Assembly: GCF_002715865.1 (NCBI RefSeq)
Contig: NZ_CP017696.1
Coordinates: 1 to 64,000, forward strand
DNA from: Bifidobacterium asteroides DSM 20089
GTDB taxonomy: Bacteria; Actinomycetota; Actinomycetes; Actinomycetales; Bifidobacteriaceae
Length of the DNA stretch: 64,000 nucleotides
Direction of reading: 5' to 3'
Under the pieces are notes generated by a model, which ran no database searches, was not told the origin of the DNA, and saw nothing but the letters and a program-made list of their open reading frames with translations. Every line of letters starts with the position of its first letter. The stretch's first letter is position 1. The position numbers and the translations under genes were made by a program. Of the stretch, positions 9,555 to 17,957 are shown piece by piece.

Positions 9555-10343
9555 ATGAAATTGCGTCCTATTGATTTTGAAGTCGATGATTTGACTCTAC
9601 GAGGGACTGTGTATGAGTGCGATGGGGGTATCGAAAAGGGGAAGAAATATCCGACAGCCGTACTTTTTCATGGTTTCGGCGGGAATCGTGTTGATTATGC
9701 TCAATTCATCGTTCAAATGGCTCAGTCCCTTTCACAAGCTGGCTTGGTGGTGATTACTTATGACCGCGCGGGCCATGGCGAATCGGATGGCGATTTCTTC
9801 GATACGAGTGTTTCATTGGATGTTCGACATGCAATACAGGTTATAAGACAGGTGGCATCTTTAGATTTTGTCGACGTCAAAAACCTCCATTTTGGGGGTC
9901 TCAGTCTGGGATCTGTTATCGCTTCCATCGTGGCTGCGGAGTGCGACTTTATGCCGAGATCCTTAGTGATGTGCTCAAGCGCTGCGGTTTTTGTAGATGA
10001 GATTGCAGACGGCAAAATTCAAGGAATGCCGATTGATGATCTTAAGACCAAAGGTTATTTCGATTTCAACGGAATGAAAATGGGGCCGGCAATGGTCGAG
10101 GATGCTAGTTCCATCGATGTCTATGCAAGAGCTGCACGATATTCCGGCAACGTGTTGCTCATGCATGGGACCAAAGATTTTGTGCCGTTGAGTTATGCCG
10201 AGCGATATAAGGATTTATTCGGAGACAAGGCGAGGTTGCTGGTACGTGAAGGTGCTGACCATGGTTGGAGTTCGGTGCCTGATCGCGAGTTTGTTATGGG
10301 CAATGCTGCAGAATTCATGGCTCATTGCGCTGGCTTGCGCTAG
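9555..10343 (+). CDS. Alpha/beta-hydrolase, cinnamoyl/feruloyl-esterase-like
   Basis: A 262-residue single-domain hydrolase with the oxyanion segment HGFGGNRVDY (about residue 37), GHGESDGDF, the nucleophile elbow GLSLGS (Ser about 120), an acid in HGTKDFVP and the histidine in GADHGWSSV. The size and the GHGxSDG pattern resemble bifidobacterial and lactobacillar cinnamoyl esterases. There is no export signal. It sits between the MFS gene and the SGNH gene in the same orientation, 121 bases after the former. Removing aromatic acyl groups from imported esters is plausible but not shown. Confidence 0.75.
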   Translation: MKLRPIDFEVDDLTLRGTVYECDGGIEKGKKYPTAVLFHGFGGNRVDYAQFIVQMAQSLSQAGLVVITYDRAGHGESDGDFFDTSVSLDVRHAIQVIRQVASLDFVDVKNLHFGGLSLGSVIASIVAAECDFMPRSLVMCSSAAVFVDEIADGKIQGMPIDDLKTKGYFDFNGMKMGPAMVEDASSIDVYARAARYSGNVLLMHGTKDFVPLSYAERYKDLFGDKARLLVREGADHGWSSVPDREFVMGNAAEFMAHCAGLR

Positions 10344-10370
10344 ATTAACGACTTTTATTTTGGAGACTTT

Positions 10371-11627
10371 ATGATTTCGAAAAATAAGGTTTTAAATGAT
10401 TCCATGCGTGTAATCACGTTGCCTGAAGGCGGTTCAGTCAGGATATTCGGTGTGCTGGATATTGAGCAAACGCAAGAGGGTGGAAGATATGGGCTTCGTC
10501 CGTTGCGATTGCCTAAGCGATATTTCGCTGAATTTCCGCGGTTTGAGGGCGAGTCTATGCGAACTGTCGTCTCGGGTTGTGCGGGGGTCCGAATCTCTTT
10601 TGTCACTTCTGCGGAAGAGGTTAGGCTCACTGCTCGCTGCACGCGTATTGATTACGGTGAATTACCGAGTGACTTGAATGATTTTGTGGCATGCGTTGAT
10701 GGTGAAAAAAGATGCAGTGTTGAGCCAAAAGTCAATATAGTCGAGCGCATCCCGCGAGATGGCCGAACCTGTGAGCGACACGTCTACAGCAATGGTTCTG
10801 TATTGCGTTTTCCTGGACTCGGCGCTGGGGAAAAAATAGTGACCATTTGGTTCCCGCAGACCGTTATCGTGGATCTTATAGGAATTTCGGGCATGGGTTC
10901 CGAGAATGGAGATATCAAGGAAATCAAACCTGCACCGTATAAGAAGGAAATCCGTTGGCTTCACTACGGAAGTTCCATCAGCCATTGTCATCTATTGCGG
11001 GACCCTACCTCGGCTTGGCCTTCTCTGGTCGCCAAGCAAGTCGGCTTGGATTTGACTAATTTGGGTTATTCTGGACAGTGCATGCTGGATCAGTATGTTG
11101 CCCGAGCTATCGCTCAAACAGCCTGTGATATCATGACAATTACTGCCGGAGTAAACATCACGGGTGAGCGCTCGATGAATCAGCGAACGTTTATACCTGC
11201 TGTACATGGTTTCTTAGATATTATTCGCCAAGTGCAGCCTAATGTCCCGATTGTGCTTTTCTCTTCAATTCTTTGGCCGGGCAGTGATGATATTCCTGGG
11301 CCATCCGATGTGAAATTACTCGATGATGGCCGTATGCAGTGTTACTGCTATGGCGATAGAAAGGATGCGGAGATAGGAGCGCTTACTCTCAGGCAATCGC
11401 GTCTTGATTTGCAGTATGTGGTTGAGCAGCGCAGCAAGACAGATTCAAATCTGTATTACTTTGATGGACTTACTCTGTTTGGTAATCAAGATGCAGGCAA
11501 ATACCATCTTGTCGATGGTCTTCATCCTGATGTGCAGTTGTTCTCGCAGATTGCAAAACGGTTTGCGAAAACGGTCTTTGGCGACGATGGTCTTGTTCCG
11601 ATTACTGGTTTGCGAAGTAATGAGTAG
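10371..11627 (+). CDS. Two-domain SGNH carbohydrate esterase (CE2-like layout)
   Basis: 418 residues. The first half (about 1-190) is beta-rich without a known motif. The second half is an SGNH hydrolase with block I HYGSSISHC (nucleophile Ser around 205), an Asn/Gly block TITAGVNITG and block V DGLHPD with the Asp/His pair. A beta-sandwich followed by an SGNH domain is the arrangement of family CE2 deacetylases. GGAG precedes ATG 10371, 27 bases after the previous gene. It is last in the cluster and most likely a cytoplasmic deacetylase of imported acetylated sugars. Confidence 0.75.
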   Translation: MISKNKVLNDSMRVITLPEGGSVRIFGVLDIEQTQEGGRYGLRPLRLPKRYFAEFPRFEGESMRTVVSGCAGVRISFVTSAEEVRLTARCTRIDYGELPSDLNDFVACVDGEKRCSVEPKVNIVERIPRDGRTCERHVYSNGSVLRFPGLGAGEKIVTIWFPQTVIVDLIGISGMGSENGDIKEIKPAPYKKEIRWLHYGSSISHCHLLRDPTSAWPSLVAKQVGLDLTNLGYSGQCMLDQYVARAIAQTACDIMTITAGVNITGERSMNQRTFIPAVHGFLDIIRQVQPNVPIVLFSSILWPGSDDIPGPSDVKLLDDGRMQCYCYGDRKDAEIGALTLRQSRLDLQYVVEQRSKTDSNLYYFDGLTLFGNQDAGKYHLVDGLHPDVQLFSQIAKRFAKTVFGDDGLVPITGLRSNE

Positions 11628-11720
11628 TCGTTTCTTTAGATTCAACAAGACTCGGAGATTGCGATAATTTCTTGTGCACAAACGGATTGGGATTGCTTCT
11701 AAAGATAATGTACTGGACAG

Positions 11721-11765
11721 CTGAACGGTTTGGCCTTTGTGCTTATAAAAGGCTCAACCGTTCAG
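11721..11765. terminator. Hairpin shared by converging SGNH and nrdF transcripts
   Basis: CTGAACGGTT (11721-11730) pairs with AACCGTTCAG (11756-11765), extended by GGCCTTT/AAAGGCT. The nrdF stop codon (11762-11764) lies in one arm. Position and symmetry suit a bidirectional terminator. Confidence 0.65.
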
Positions 11766-13102
11766 AAATCCCAATCGTCGTCGCTGGTTTCCTCGGCCTT
11801 GTTGTTGGCGGTCGCGCCAGTCGAGGTCAAGGATGTAGGACCTGCGACGCCGGCAGAAGCCTTGGCTGCGGGTAAACCGGATGCGCGGAGTCCTGAAACG
11901 GAGCCGAACGAACCAGAAGATCTGAGCGCGGTGTTGAGTGATTCCATATCGTTGAGCTCGTCGATGACGGCCGGGTTCGGCTGGCTGATCTCGGCGGGGA
12001 ACAGAGCCGGATATCCCAAGTAGGAGAGCGCCTTGTTGGCGTTGTAGCTGAGGAACTTTTCCATATCGTCCTCGAGGCCGAGATTGGCATACGGCAATGT
12101 GTAGTTGTAATCTTCCTCGGCGAAATACAGGTTGTTGGCGAGGTCATAGGCATACTGGCGCATGGCTTCGCGGAGGGTGTCATCAAGGGGTTCGAGCTTG
12201 CGTTGGTACATGGCGCCGAGGTATGAGCTGGAGGTGACGATATCGCGATTGATCAGACGGACGATATAGGCGGATTTTGCCATTGTCCCGCGGCTCGAAA
12301 GCCACATCGGCAGATAGAAGCCGGATTCGACCACGAGTGCTTCTGCAAGCACTGCCGCCGTCAGCCGCTTGAGGGATCCGAGGTTCAGGACCGGGTTGAT
12401 GGCGGGATCGTCGCCATTGGCATTGGCGGGATTATGTGCGGAATCGGAGGCCAAAGCGCTTGGTGCGGTAATCTCGGTCGGTGAGGAAACGCTTGATGAA
12501 CCAGCGGTTGTGTGTTGGTTCAGATTTTGGGCTTCATCCAGGTCGGCCACGGTGGCCACACCATTGATGGCGGTGGCATATACGTCACTGAGCAGTCTCA
12601 GCTTTTCCTGCATCGATTCGTTCTGTTGTGCCCACGCGAATGGGGATTGCGCGGAATCATCGACATTTTTGGTGTCGTTGGCAGTTGCGGAATCAATCGA
12701 GTCTGTGTAAACGCCGGTGCTGGTGTTGGGTGCACCATCTGTTTTGCCGGCGTTATCGTTAAGCTCGGCAATAAGCGCTGAATAAGCTTTGGTATGTATC
12801 GATTCGCTGAATGCGATAGCGGTCAGTACCGCCTGACGTGTGCCGGTGTCATCTCGACTGGCATCGGCACTCAAGGCGCTGGTTGCGTTGCCGGCCTGCA
12901 AGGATTCGATGTTGCACAACCCCGCGAAAACGCGGACAAGCGTAAGCCGTTCAGTGTCGCTTAGCCCGCGCATGTCCTCGGCGTCTTCGGCAAGTGAAAT
13001 CTGCTCCGGTGTCCACAGGTTCGCGCTCATGGTGTTGAAGGCGTCGCGATCCGTGTCCGCGTCCGCGCCGGCGAGATTCCAATTAAGCGGGGTGAAAGTC
13101 AT
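11762..13102 (-). CDS. nrdF: NrdF-like ribonucleotide reductase beta subunit lacking metal ligands
   Basis: 446 residues from ATG 13102 (AAGGA upstream), against about 320-330 usual for NrdF. Fold landmarks are clear: INW-like start, FSESIHTKAYS, SGFYLPMWLSSRG, YNANKALSYLGYPALFPAE and the C-terminal DDDWDF tail that docks on NrdE. Aligned by eye to E. coli NrdF, ligands E98, H101 and E158 and tyrosine Y105 are kept (here E100, H103, E254, Y107). D67 is Glu (E66), E192 is Ile (I288) and H195 is Ser (S291). Two low-complexity Ser/Thr/Asn/Ala insertions (about 116-152 and 178-240) explain the extra length. It follows an SDR gene and truncated nrdE. It may be a degenerate paralogue or an unusual cofactor variant. 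Confidence 0.8.
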   Translation of the reverse strand: MTFTPLNWNLAGADADTDRDAFNTMSANLWTPEQISLAEDAEDMRGLSDTERLTLVRVFAGLCNIESLQAGNATSALSADASRDDTGTRQAVLTAIAFSESIHTKAYSALIAELNDNAGKTDGAPNTSTGVYTDSIDSATANDTKNVDDSAQSPFAWAQQNESMQEKLRLLSDVYATAINGVATVADLDEAQNLNQHTTAGSSSVSSPTEITAPSALASDSAHNPANANGDDPAINPVLNLGSLKRLTAAVLAEALVVESGFYLPMWLSSRGTMAKSAYIVRLINRDIVTSSSYLGAMYQRKLEPLDDTLREAMRQYAYDLANNLYFAEEDYNYTLPYANLGLEDDMEKFLSYNANKALSYLGYPALFPAEISQPNPAVIDELNDMESLNTALRSSGSFGSVSGLRASGLPAAKASAGVAGPTSLTSTGATANNKAEETSDDDWDF

Positions 13103-13291
13103 GAAAATTCCTTCGGATGTGAATGTGCCAATGCTGTTTAAAGGATACCGGTTCCCGCTCACCGGTACGCCCACAGAAAGACCCGCCATGTTCAGAAGGG
13201 CTGCCTCAAACGTCACTCCATCACGAAGCAAGGCTCTGCCTTTTCCAATATGACGCCGAAGGCTCAACCGAGCGCGACTATTCCCAGCGTT

Positions 13292-14089
13292 TTAGAGTAC
13301 GGACCGGGTGTCGTTTTCGTAGGAATTGCGGCCCTGGCCGGTCGCTGCAGTGGTGCCACCGTCTACGGGAACCACCAAGCCGGTCAGATATGCGGCGTCG
13401 TCGGAGGCAAGGAACAGTGCAACTCCCGCACAGTCTTCGGGGCGTCCGTTGCGTCCTAACGCCACCCGTTGCGTATAGGGCGCCACACGATCGGGGTCGC
13501 TCCAGACTTCCCTGTTGATTTCAGTTTCGATGAATCCGGGGGCGAAGGCGTTGACACGTACGCCTTTGGCGCCGTAGTCGAGTGCCACGCACCGCACGAA
13601 GCCGTTCATGGCGTGTTTGGTGGAATTGTAGGCTGTCTGCCCCCAGTCGCCGTACAGGCCGGAAACGGAGGTGTCGACCACGATGTTGCCGTGCGATTTG
13701 ATCAGGTAGGGCAGAGTTTCCTTGGTCAGGTAAAAGAGTCCGTCGAGATTGACTGAGAAGAGCTTGTGCCACACTTCGTCGGTGACGTGCTCGACCTCCC
13801 CGCCCTCGAAGATGCCGGCATTGGAAACGACCACGTCGAGATGGCCGAATTCGGCGACGACGGCTTGCACAAGTTCCCTGACCTGCGCGTGGTCGGAAAT
13901 GTCGGTGATGTGGGTGTGACCTTTGTCGTAGTCCTTCACCGTCTCGTCGAGCGGTGCCTGCCGGCGTCCAACAGCCACCACCGTCGCCCCGTTGTCGAGG
14001 AAGCCTTGCGTTACAGCCCGCCCGATGCCGGTTCCGCCGCCGGTGACGATAACGACTTTGCCATTGAAATCATACGTGTTGCTGGTCAT
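13292..14089 (-). CDS. Short-chain dehydrogenase/reductase
   Basis: 265 residues with the classical SDR set: cofactor motif TGGGTGIG (about residue 17), NAG (about 90), catalytic Ser in DTSVSGLYG, the YxxxK motif as YNSTK, and the C-terminal DGG. The GRR after the second strand suggests NADP(H). Typical homologues are FabG-like or sugar/polyol dehydrogenases. It lies between truncated nrdE and nrdF on the same strand but is separated from nrdE by hairpins, so it is probably independent of reductase metabolism. The substrate is not predictable. Confidence 0.85.
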   Translation of the reverse strand: MTSNTYDFNGKVVIVTGGGTGIGRAVTQGFLDNGATVVAVGRRQAPLDETVKDYDKGHTHITDISDHAQVRELVQAVVAEFGHLDVVVSNAGIFEGGEVEHVTDEVWHKLFSVNLDGLFYLTKETLPYLIKSHGNIVVDTSVSGLYGDWGQTAYNSTKHAMNGFVRCVALDYGAKGVRVNAFAPGFIETEINREVWSDPDRVAPYTQRVALGRNGRPEDCAGVALFLASDDAAYLTGLVVPVDGGTTAATGQGRNSYENDTRSVL

Positions 14090-14242
14090 TCAAACTCCTT
14101 TGTCGAAATACAATTCTTAGGTTATTTGAAGTTCCGGACGTATTGTTTTGGACTACGGGCAAATGATTGTAGCCATATCCTGCACCCAATGGTTGGAATA
14201 TGGCCATTTCCCGCTCGTGGCATCGGACGAGGCGGAAAGCGT

Positions 14243-14270
14243 TGAGCCCCGGACTTGATGCCGGGGCTCA
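14243..14270. terminator. GC-rich hairpin followed by an AT tract
   Basis: TGAGCCCCGG (14243-14252) and CCGGGGCTCA (14261-14270) form a perfect 10-bp stem with an 8-base loop, followed on the plus strand by AATAATAATTATTTT. It looks like an intrinsic terminator. It stands between nrdE and the SDR gene, both on the minus strand. Confidence 0.6.
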
Positions 14271-14318
14271 ATAATAATTATTTTCGAATAGAAAGAATCC
14301 GTGATCTTTACGGCTGAA

Positions 14319-14398
14319 GCTCACGCTAACGCATGGTTACCAAAGGATACTGTACGTATTCCCATGGTTTCCTTTGGTAACCATGCGTTAGTGTGAGC
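14319..14398. repeat. 29-bp near-perfect inverted repeat after nrdE
   Basis: Arms 14319-14347 and 14370-14398 are reverse complements with one mismatch, around a 22-base loop. The element begins eight bases after the nrdE stop (14406-14408). No T-tract follows on the minus strand, so it is either an unusual terminator or a small palindromic element. Arm core: AACGCATGGTTACCAAAGGA. Confidence 0.75.
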
Positions 14399-14405
14399 GC
14401 GCAAC

Positions 14406-15000
14406 CTACAGCATGCAGCTGACGCAGCCTTCGACCTCGGTGCCCTCAAGCGCCTGCTGGCGGATGCGGATGTAGTAGAGGGTCTTGATGCCCTTGCGCC
14501 AGGCGTAGATTTGCGCCTTGTTGAGTTCGCGCGTGGTGACGCCGGCGGGGAAGAAGAGGGTCAGCGACAGGCCCTGGTCGACATGCTGGGTGGCCTCGGC
14601 GTAGGTGTCCACGATCTTCTTCCAGCCGATCTCGTAGGCGTCCTGGAAGTACTCGAGGTTGTCGTTGGTCATGTACGGTGCCGGGTAGTAGACGCGGCCG
14701 ACCTTGCCTTCCTTACGGATCTCGATCTTCGAGGCGATCGGGTGGATCGAGGAGGTGGAGTGGTTGATGTAGGAGATCGAACCGGTCGGCGGCACGGCCT
14801 GCAGGTACTCGTTGTAGATGCCGTCCTTGAGGATCTCGTCGCGCAGCGTCTCCCAGTCGGCGACGGTGGGGATGGCGATGCCGAAGCGCTCGAAGAGGTC
14901 CTTGACCGTCTGGGTCTTGGGCTCCAGGGAGCGGCGGCCGTCGGTGTACTTGTCGAAGTAGTTGCCTTGGCCAGCGGCCTTGGCGTAACCCGCCGGGGTT
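14406..15000 (-). pseudogene. nrdE: NrdE (class Ib reductase alpha subunit), C-terminal part only
   Basis: About 195 residues of the class Ib large subunit are present. They include the conserved [18 protein letters not shown] segment, [24 protein letters not shown] and the redox tail GCVSCML with its CxxC pair. Around 500 N-terminal residues, including the catalytic cysteines and allosteric sites, are missing because the sequence changes abruptly at about 14990-15003 into the middle of dnaJ on the other strand. The GTG/TTG codons near the junction are not real starts. NrdE reduces nucleoside diphosphates with NrdF. The cut is either a real rearrangement or an assembly join. Confidence 0.85.
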
Positions 15001-15426
15001 CGCAACGGTCAGCGGATCAGGTTGGCCGGCAAGGGTCGGCCTGGCAGGGACGGGGGCGCCAATGGCGACCTCTACCTACAGATCAGCGTCCAGCCCAGCC
15101 AGCGGTTCGCCATGAAGGACAGGGATCTGGTCATGACCCTGCCGGTGACGGTAGCTGAGGCGGCCCTGGGGGCCAAGGTCCAGGCCCGGGACATCGACGA
15201 CCAGGTCGTCACCTTCAGGATCCCGGCCGGCTCCTCCAGCGGCGACGAGATCCGCATCGCCGGCAAGGGGGTTCAGGACAGGCGCGGCAAGGGCGACCTG
15301 GTGGGGCGGCTTGAGATCCGCATGCCTGGTCGGCTGGGCATGGCCCAGAAGAAGGCCATGCGTGACTTTGCCAAGTCCAGTGGCGACTTCGACGAGCGGA
15401 TCGCCGGGGAGCGCATGAAGATATGA
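15001..15426 (+). pseudogene. dnaJ: DnaJ co-chaperone, C-terminal part only
   Basis: From about 15001 the frame reads [14 protein letters not shown] and on through GDLYLQISVQPSQRF, VTVAEAALGAKVQ and IRIAGKGVQDRRGKGDL, which is DnaJ C-terminal substrate-binding domain. It ends with TGA 15424-15426. The J domain, Gly/Phe region and first part of the protein are absent; the sequence before 15001 belongs to antisense nrdE. The next gene is hspR, as expected in the actinobacterial dnaK operon. In the real chromosome the upstream part is presumably dnaK-grpE-dnaJ, so the join is suspect. Confidence 0.85.
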
Positions 15427-15453
15427 CGATCCGGATGCCGGATCAAGTCGGAG

Positions 15454-16568
15454 CGAAGAGCGGAGAGGAGTGATGACCATGGTCAGGGTGGATCCCGAGA
15501 CCAGGCGGATCTATCTGGCCTGCGCTCGCGGCCTGGTGGCCGGGCGCATCAGCCTGGATGCTGCCGACGATGCCGGCTTGGACATCGAGCTGCCGGTCTT
15601 CAGTGTCGGCCAGGTCGGGCAGTTGGCCAACATCCATCCGCAGACCCTGCGCCAATACGACCGGCTGGGTCTGATTGTGCCGGAACGTACCGAGGGGGGT
15701 GCGCGCCGTTACTCCCTGCGGGATCTGGACCGGCTGGGCCAGGCCCAGCATCTGAGCCAGGACGAGTCCATCAACCTGGCTGGCGTGACCAGGATCCTGG
15801 CCCTGGCCGAGGAGAATCGCCAGCTGAGGCGCCAGCTGCGCCGCTCCCACCAGTCACAGGGGTCCAGTATGTTCGCAGCCGCCGCCGATGGCCGGGTCGT
15901 CGAGGTCAGGCGCTCCAGCAGGGCCCGGCTCTGGCGGCAGGACACGACGCATGACGAGGCCGATCCGACTGATTCCAAATCGCTGATCGTCTGGAGCGTA
16001 CGCTCCTGAAATGGGTGCGGGGCCTGTGCTATGGTGTACAGGTTGGCCGCTCGCCCAAGAGCTGCGGCTGACTGTCGCCTGAATGCTTTGAGTACGGGGA
16101 AACCGCTTGCGCGAAATTCGTCATTCTCTGCTTTGCACGCGGCCTGCGAACTGTCGACCGACAGTGTCGTTTTCTTCCCTGTTGTGAAAGGTCATTGTGA
16201 CTGCTTCATCCATGCCTGATTCCAATTCGTCCAATTCCGGCCAGTCTGCCGTAGAACCTATGACTTTTGACCAGCTGGGGGTGCCTGAGCCCTTGGTTCG
16301 CGTCCTGCGCAAGGACGGCAAGACCAGGGCCTTCCCCATCCAGCGGGATACCCTGCCTGATGCCCTGGCTGGCCGTGACATTCTGGGACGGGGCCGGACC
16401 GGTTCCGGCAAGACCCTGGCTTTCAGCATCCCTCTGGTGGCTCAACTGGCTGCCTGCGAAGGAGGACGGACCCGCCATGGCCGCGGTGGTGCCGCCGGTT
16501 CAGACAGTCTGCCCCGCCCGCGCGGTCTTGTCCTGGCTCCCACCCGCGAGCTGGCCAATCAGATCGAC
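15454..16568 (+). repeat. Right copy of the 1.1-kb direct duplication
   Basis: This is the better copy of 1-1110: its hspR and helicase frames are intact and it continues into the complete helicase. It is preceded by dnaJ sequence, as expected for this locus. Confidence 0.9.
15479..16009 (+). CDS. hspR: HspR, MerR-family repressor of the dnaK operon
   Basis: About 176 residues. The MerR winged helix spans residues about 40-110 (VFSVGQVGQLANIHPQTLRQ, then ARRYSLRDLDRLGQAQ). A leucine/glutamine coiled coil (ALAEENRQLRRQLRRS) and a variable C-terminal tail follow. ATG 15479 is eight bases after GAGGAG; it lies 52 bases after the dnaJ stop, so the genes are co-transcribed. In actinobacteria HspR binds HAIR-type inverted repeats with DnaK as co-repressor and switches off dnaK, grpE, dnaJ and hspR after heat shock. 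No HAIR site is visible here because the operon promoter is outside the window. Confidence 0.9.
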   Translation: MVRVDPETRRIYLACARGLVAGRISLDAADDAGLDIELPVFSVGQVGQLANIHPQTLRQYDRLGLIVPERTEGGARRYSLRDLDRLGQAQHLSQDESINLAGVTRILALAEENRQLRRQLRRSHQSQGSSMFAAAADGRVVEVRRSSRARLWRQDTTHDEADPTDSKSLIVWSVRS

Positions 16569-17861
16569 GAGGTTCTCAACCCCCTGGCTCAGGCCTACGG
16601 CATGCGGACCTGCACCGTCTACGGCGGGGTTGGCCAGGGTCGTCAGGTCGATGCCCTGCGGCGCGGGGCCAAGATTGTGGTGGCCTGTCCGGGTCGCTTG
16701 GAGGATCTGCTCCGCCAGCACAAGCTCAGTCTGGGGGAAGTGGAGATCGCAGTGTTGGACGAGGCCGACGAGATGGCCGACATGGGCTTCTTACCAGCTG
16801 TGGAGCGGATTCTGGCCCAGGTTCGTCCGGGTGGTCAGCGCATGCTCTTCTCGGCCACCCTGGATCACGGTGTGGATGCCGTGGTCAAGCGTTTCCTCAA
16901 GGACCCCAAGATTCACGAGGTGGATTCCGCTACCCAGCATGTAGATCTGATGACCCACCACATCTTCCGCACCACCCAGGCAGCCAAGCACGATCTGGTG
17001 CGCAGGCTGGCCTCGGGTACAGGACGGCGCATCCTCTTCACCCGGACCAAATTCCAGGCCAAGAAGCTGGCCAAGAACCTGATCGACAACGGCATTCCGG
17101 CTGCACAGCTGCACGGCAACCTTTCCCAAAACCAGCGCGATCGCAACCTGGAGGCTTTTTCCCGGGGTGAGGTGAAAGTCCTGGTGGCTACCGACGTGGC
17201 CGCCCGCGGTATGGATATCAGCGACGTAGACCTTGTGGTCCAAGTGGATCCACCGGCCGATCCCAAGTCCTTCCTTCACCGGTCAGGGCGCACGGCCCGG
17301 GCCGGTCGTTCCGGGGACGTGGTCACCCTGGTTCTTCCCGACCAGTGGCGTGACACCAGACGGATGCTGCGCATGGCCCATATCGATGCCAAGCCGGTTC
17401 AGGTGACTGCCGATTCGTCCGAGGTTACCGAGCTCGTAGGACCCGTGGCCAAGCCGGTACACGGCTGGTCCTTGCAGACCGAGCAGCCGCAGGCTTCCGC
17501 TGGTCGCCCTGCTCGTAGCGGGCGTGGCGGCCGCAGCGGACATCGGGGCCGTTCCCGCGCAAACAGGCGCTTTGATCGCGGCGGCCAGGCCCGGGCTGCA
17601 GGTCGAGATCGGGATCGCCGGCCTTCCCGTTCCAGGCGGTCAGATGACCGATCGGCATTCAATCGTGAGGATGGTCCCTTGGATGGCCGGACCAGAGGCC
17701 ATCGTCATGCCGACAGTAGCGGGCGTGTCCATGGTCATGATCATGGGCACGGCAACGGTCGCGCCGGCTCCCGTTTTGATGCAGACCGTCGGGGATTCCG
17801 CCGCGGTCATCGCCACCATCGCCGTGACGATAATCCTTTCCGCTCTGCTTCCCGGCGCTGA
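16197..17861 (+). CDS. DEAD-box RNA helicase with a basic RG/DR-rich tail
   Basis: 554 residues. Helicase motifs run in order: Q-motif region FPIQ, motif I GRTGSGKT, Ia PTRELANQ, Ib, II as VLDEADEM, III SAT, IV ILFTRTKFQAKK, V ATDVAARGMD and VI HRSGRTARAG. The last 120 residues are an Arg/Gly/Asp/His-rich low-complexity tail (RGGRSGHRGRSRANRRFDRG) that would bind RNA. The GTG at 16197, preceded by AAAGG, gives the longest sensible frame. It resembles RhlE/CshA cold-shock helicases that unwind mRNA and aid ribosome assembly. The 188-base gap after hspR holds its own promoter region. Confidence 0.9.
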   Translation: MTASSMPDSNSSNSGQSAVEPMTFDQLGVPEPLVRVLRKDGKTRAFPIQRDTLPDALAGRDILGRGRTGSGKTLAFSIPLVAQLAACEGGRTRHGRGGAAGSDSLPRPRGLVLAPTRELANQIDEVLNPLAQAYGMRTCTVYGGVGQGRQVDALRRGAKIVVACPGRLEDLLRQHKLSLGEVEIAVLDEADEMADMGFLPAVERILAQVRPGGQRMLFSATLDHGVDAVVKRFLKDPKIHEVDSATQHVDLMTHHIFRTTQAAKHDLVRRLASGTGRRILFTRTKFQAKKLAKNLIDNGIPAAQLHGNLSQNQRDRNLEAFSRGEVKVLVATDVAARGMDISDVDLVVQVDPPADPKSFLHRSGRTARAGRSGDVVTLVLPDQWRDTRRMLRMAHIDAKPVQVTADSSEVTELVGPVAKPVHGWSLQTEQPQASAGRPARSGRGGRSGHRGRSRANRRFDRGGQARAAGRDRDRRPSRSRRSDDRSAFNREDGPLDGRTRGHRHADSSGRVHGHDHGHGNGRAGSRFDADRRGFRRGHRHHRRDDNPFRSASRR

Positions 17862-17957
17862 TCCGTTTAGCGGCAATCATGATTCCCAAGCCTCGGTTGG
17901 CATAAAATCGGTATTGACGGCGTGCCTGGTCTCCAGCAGGGAAAAGAGGAGGATCCG

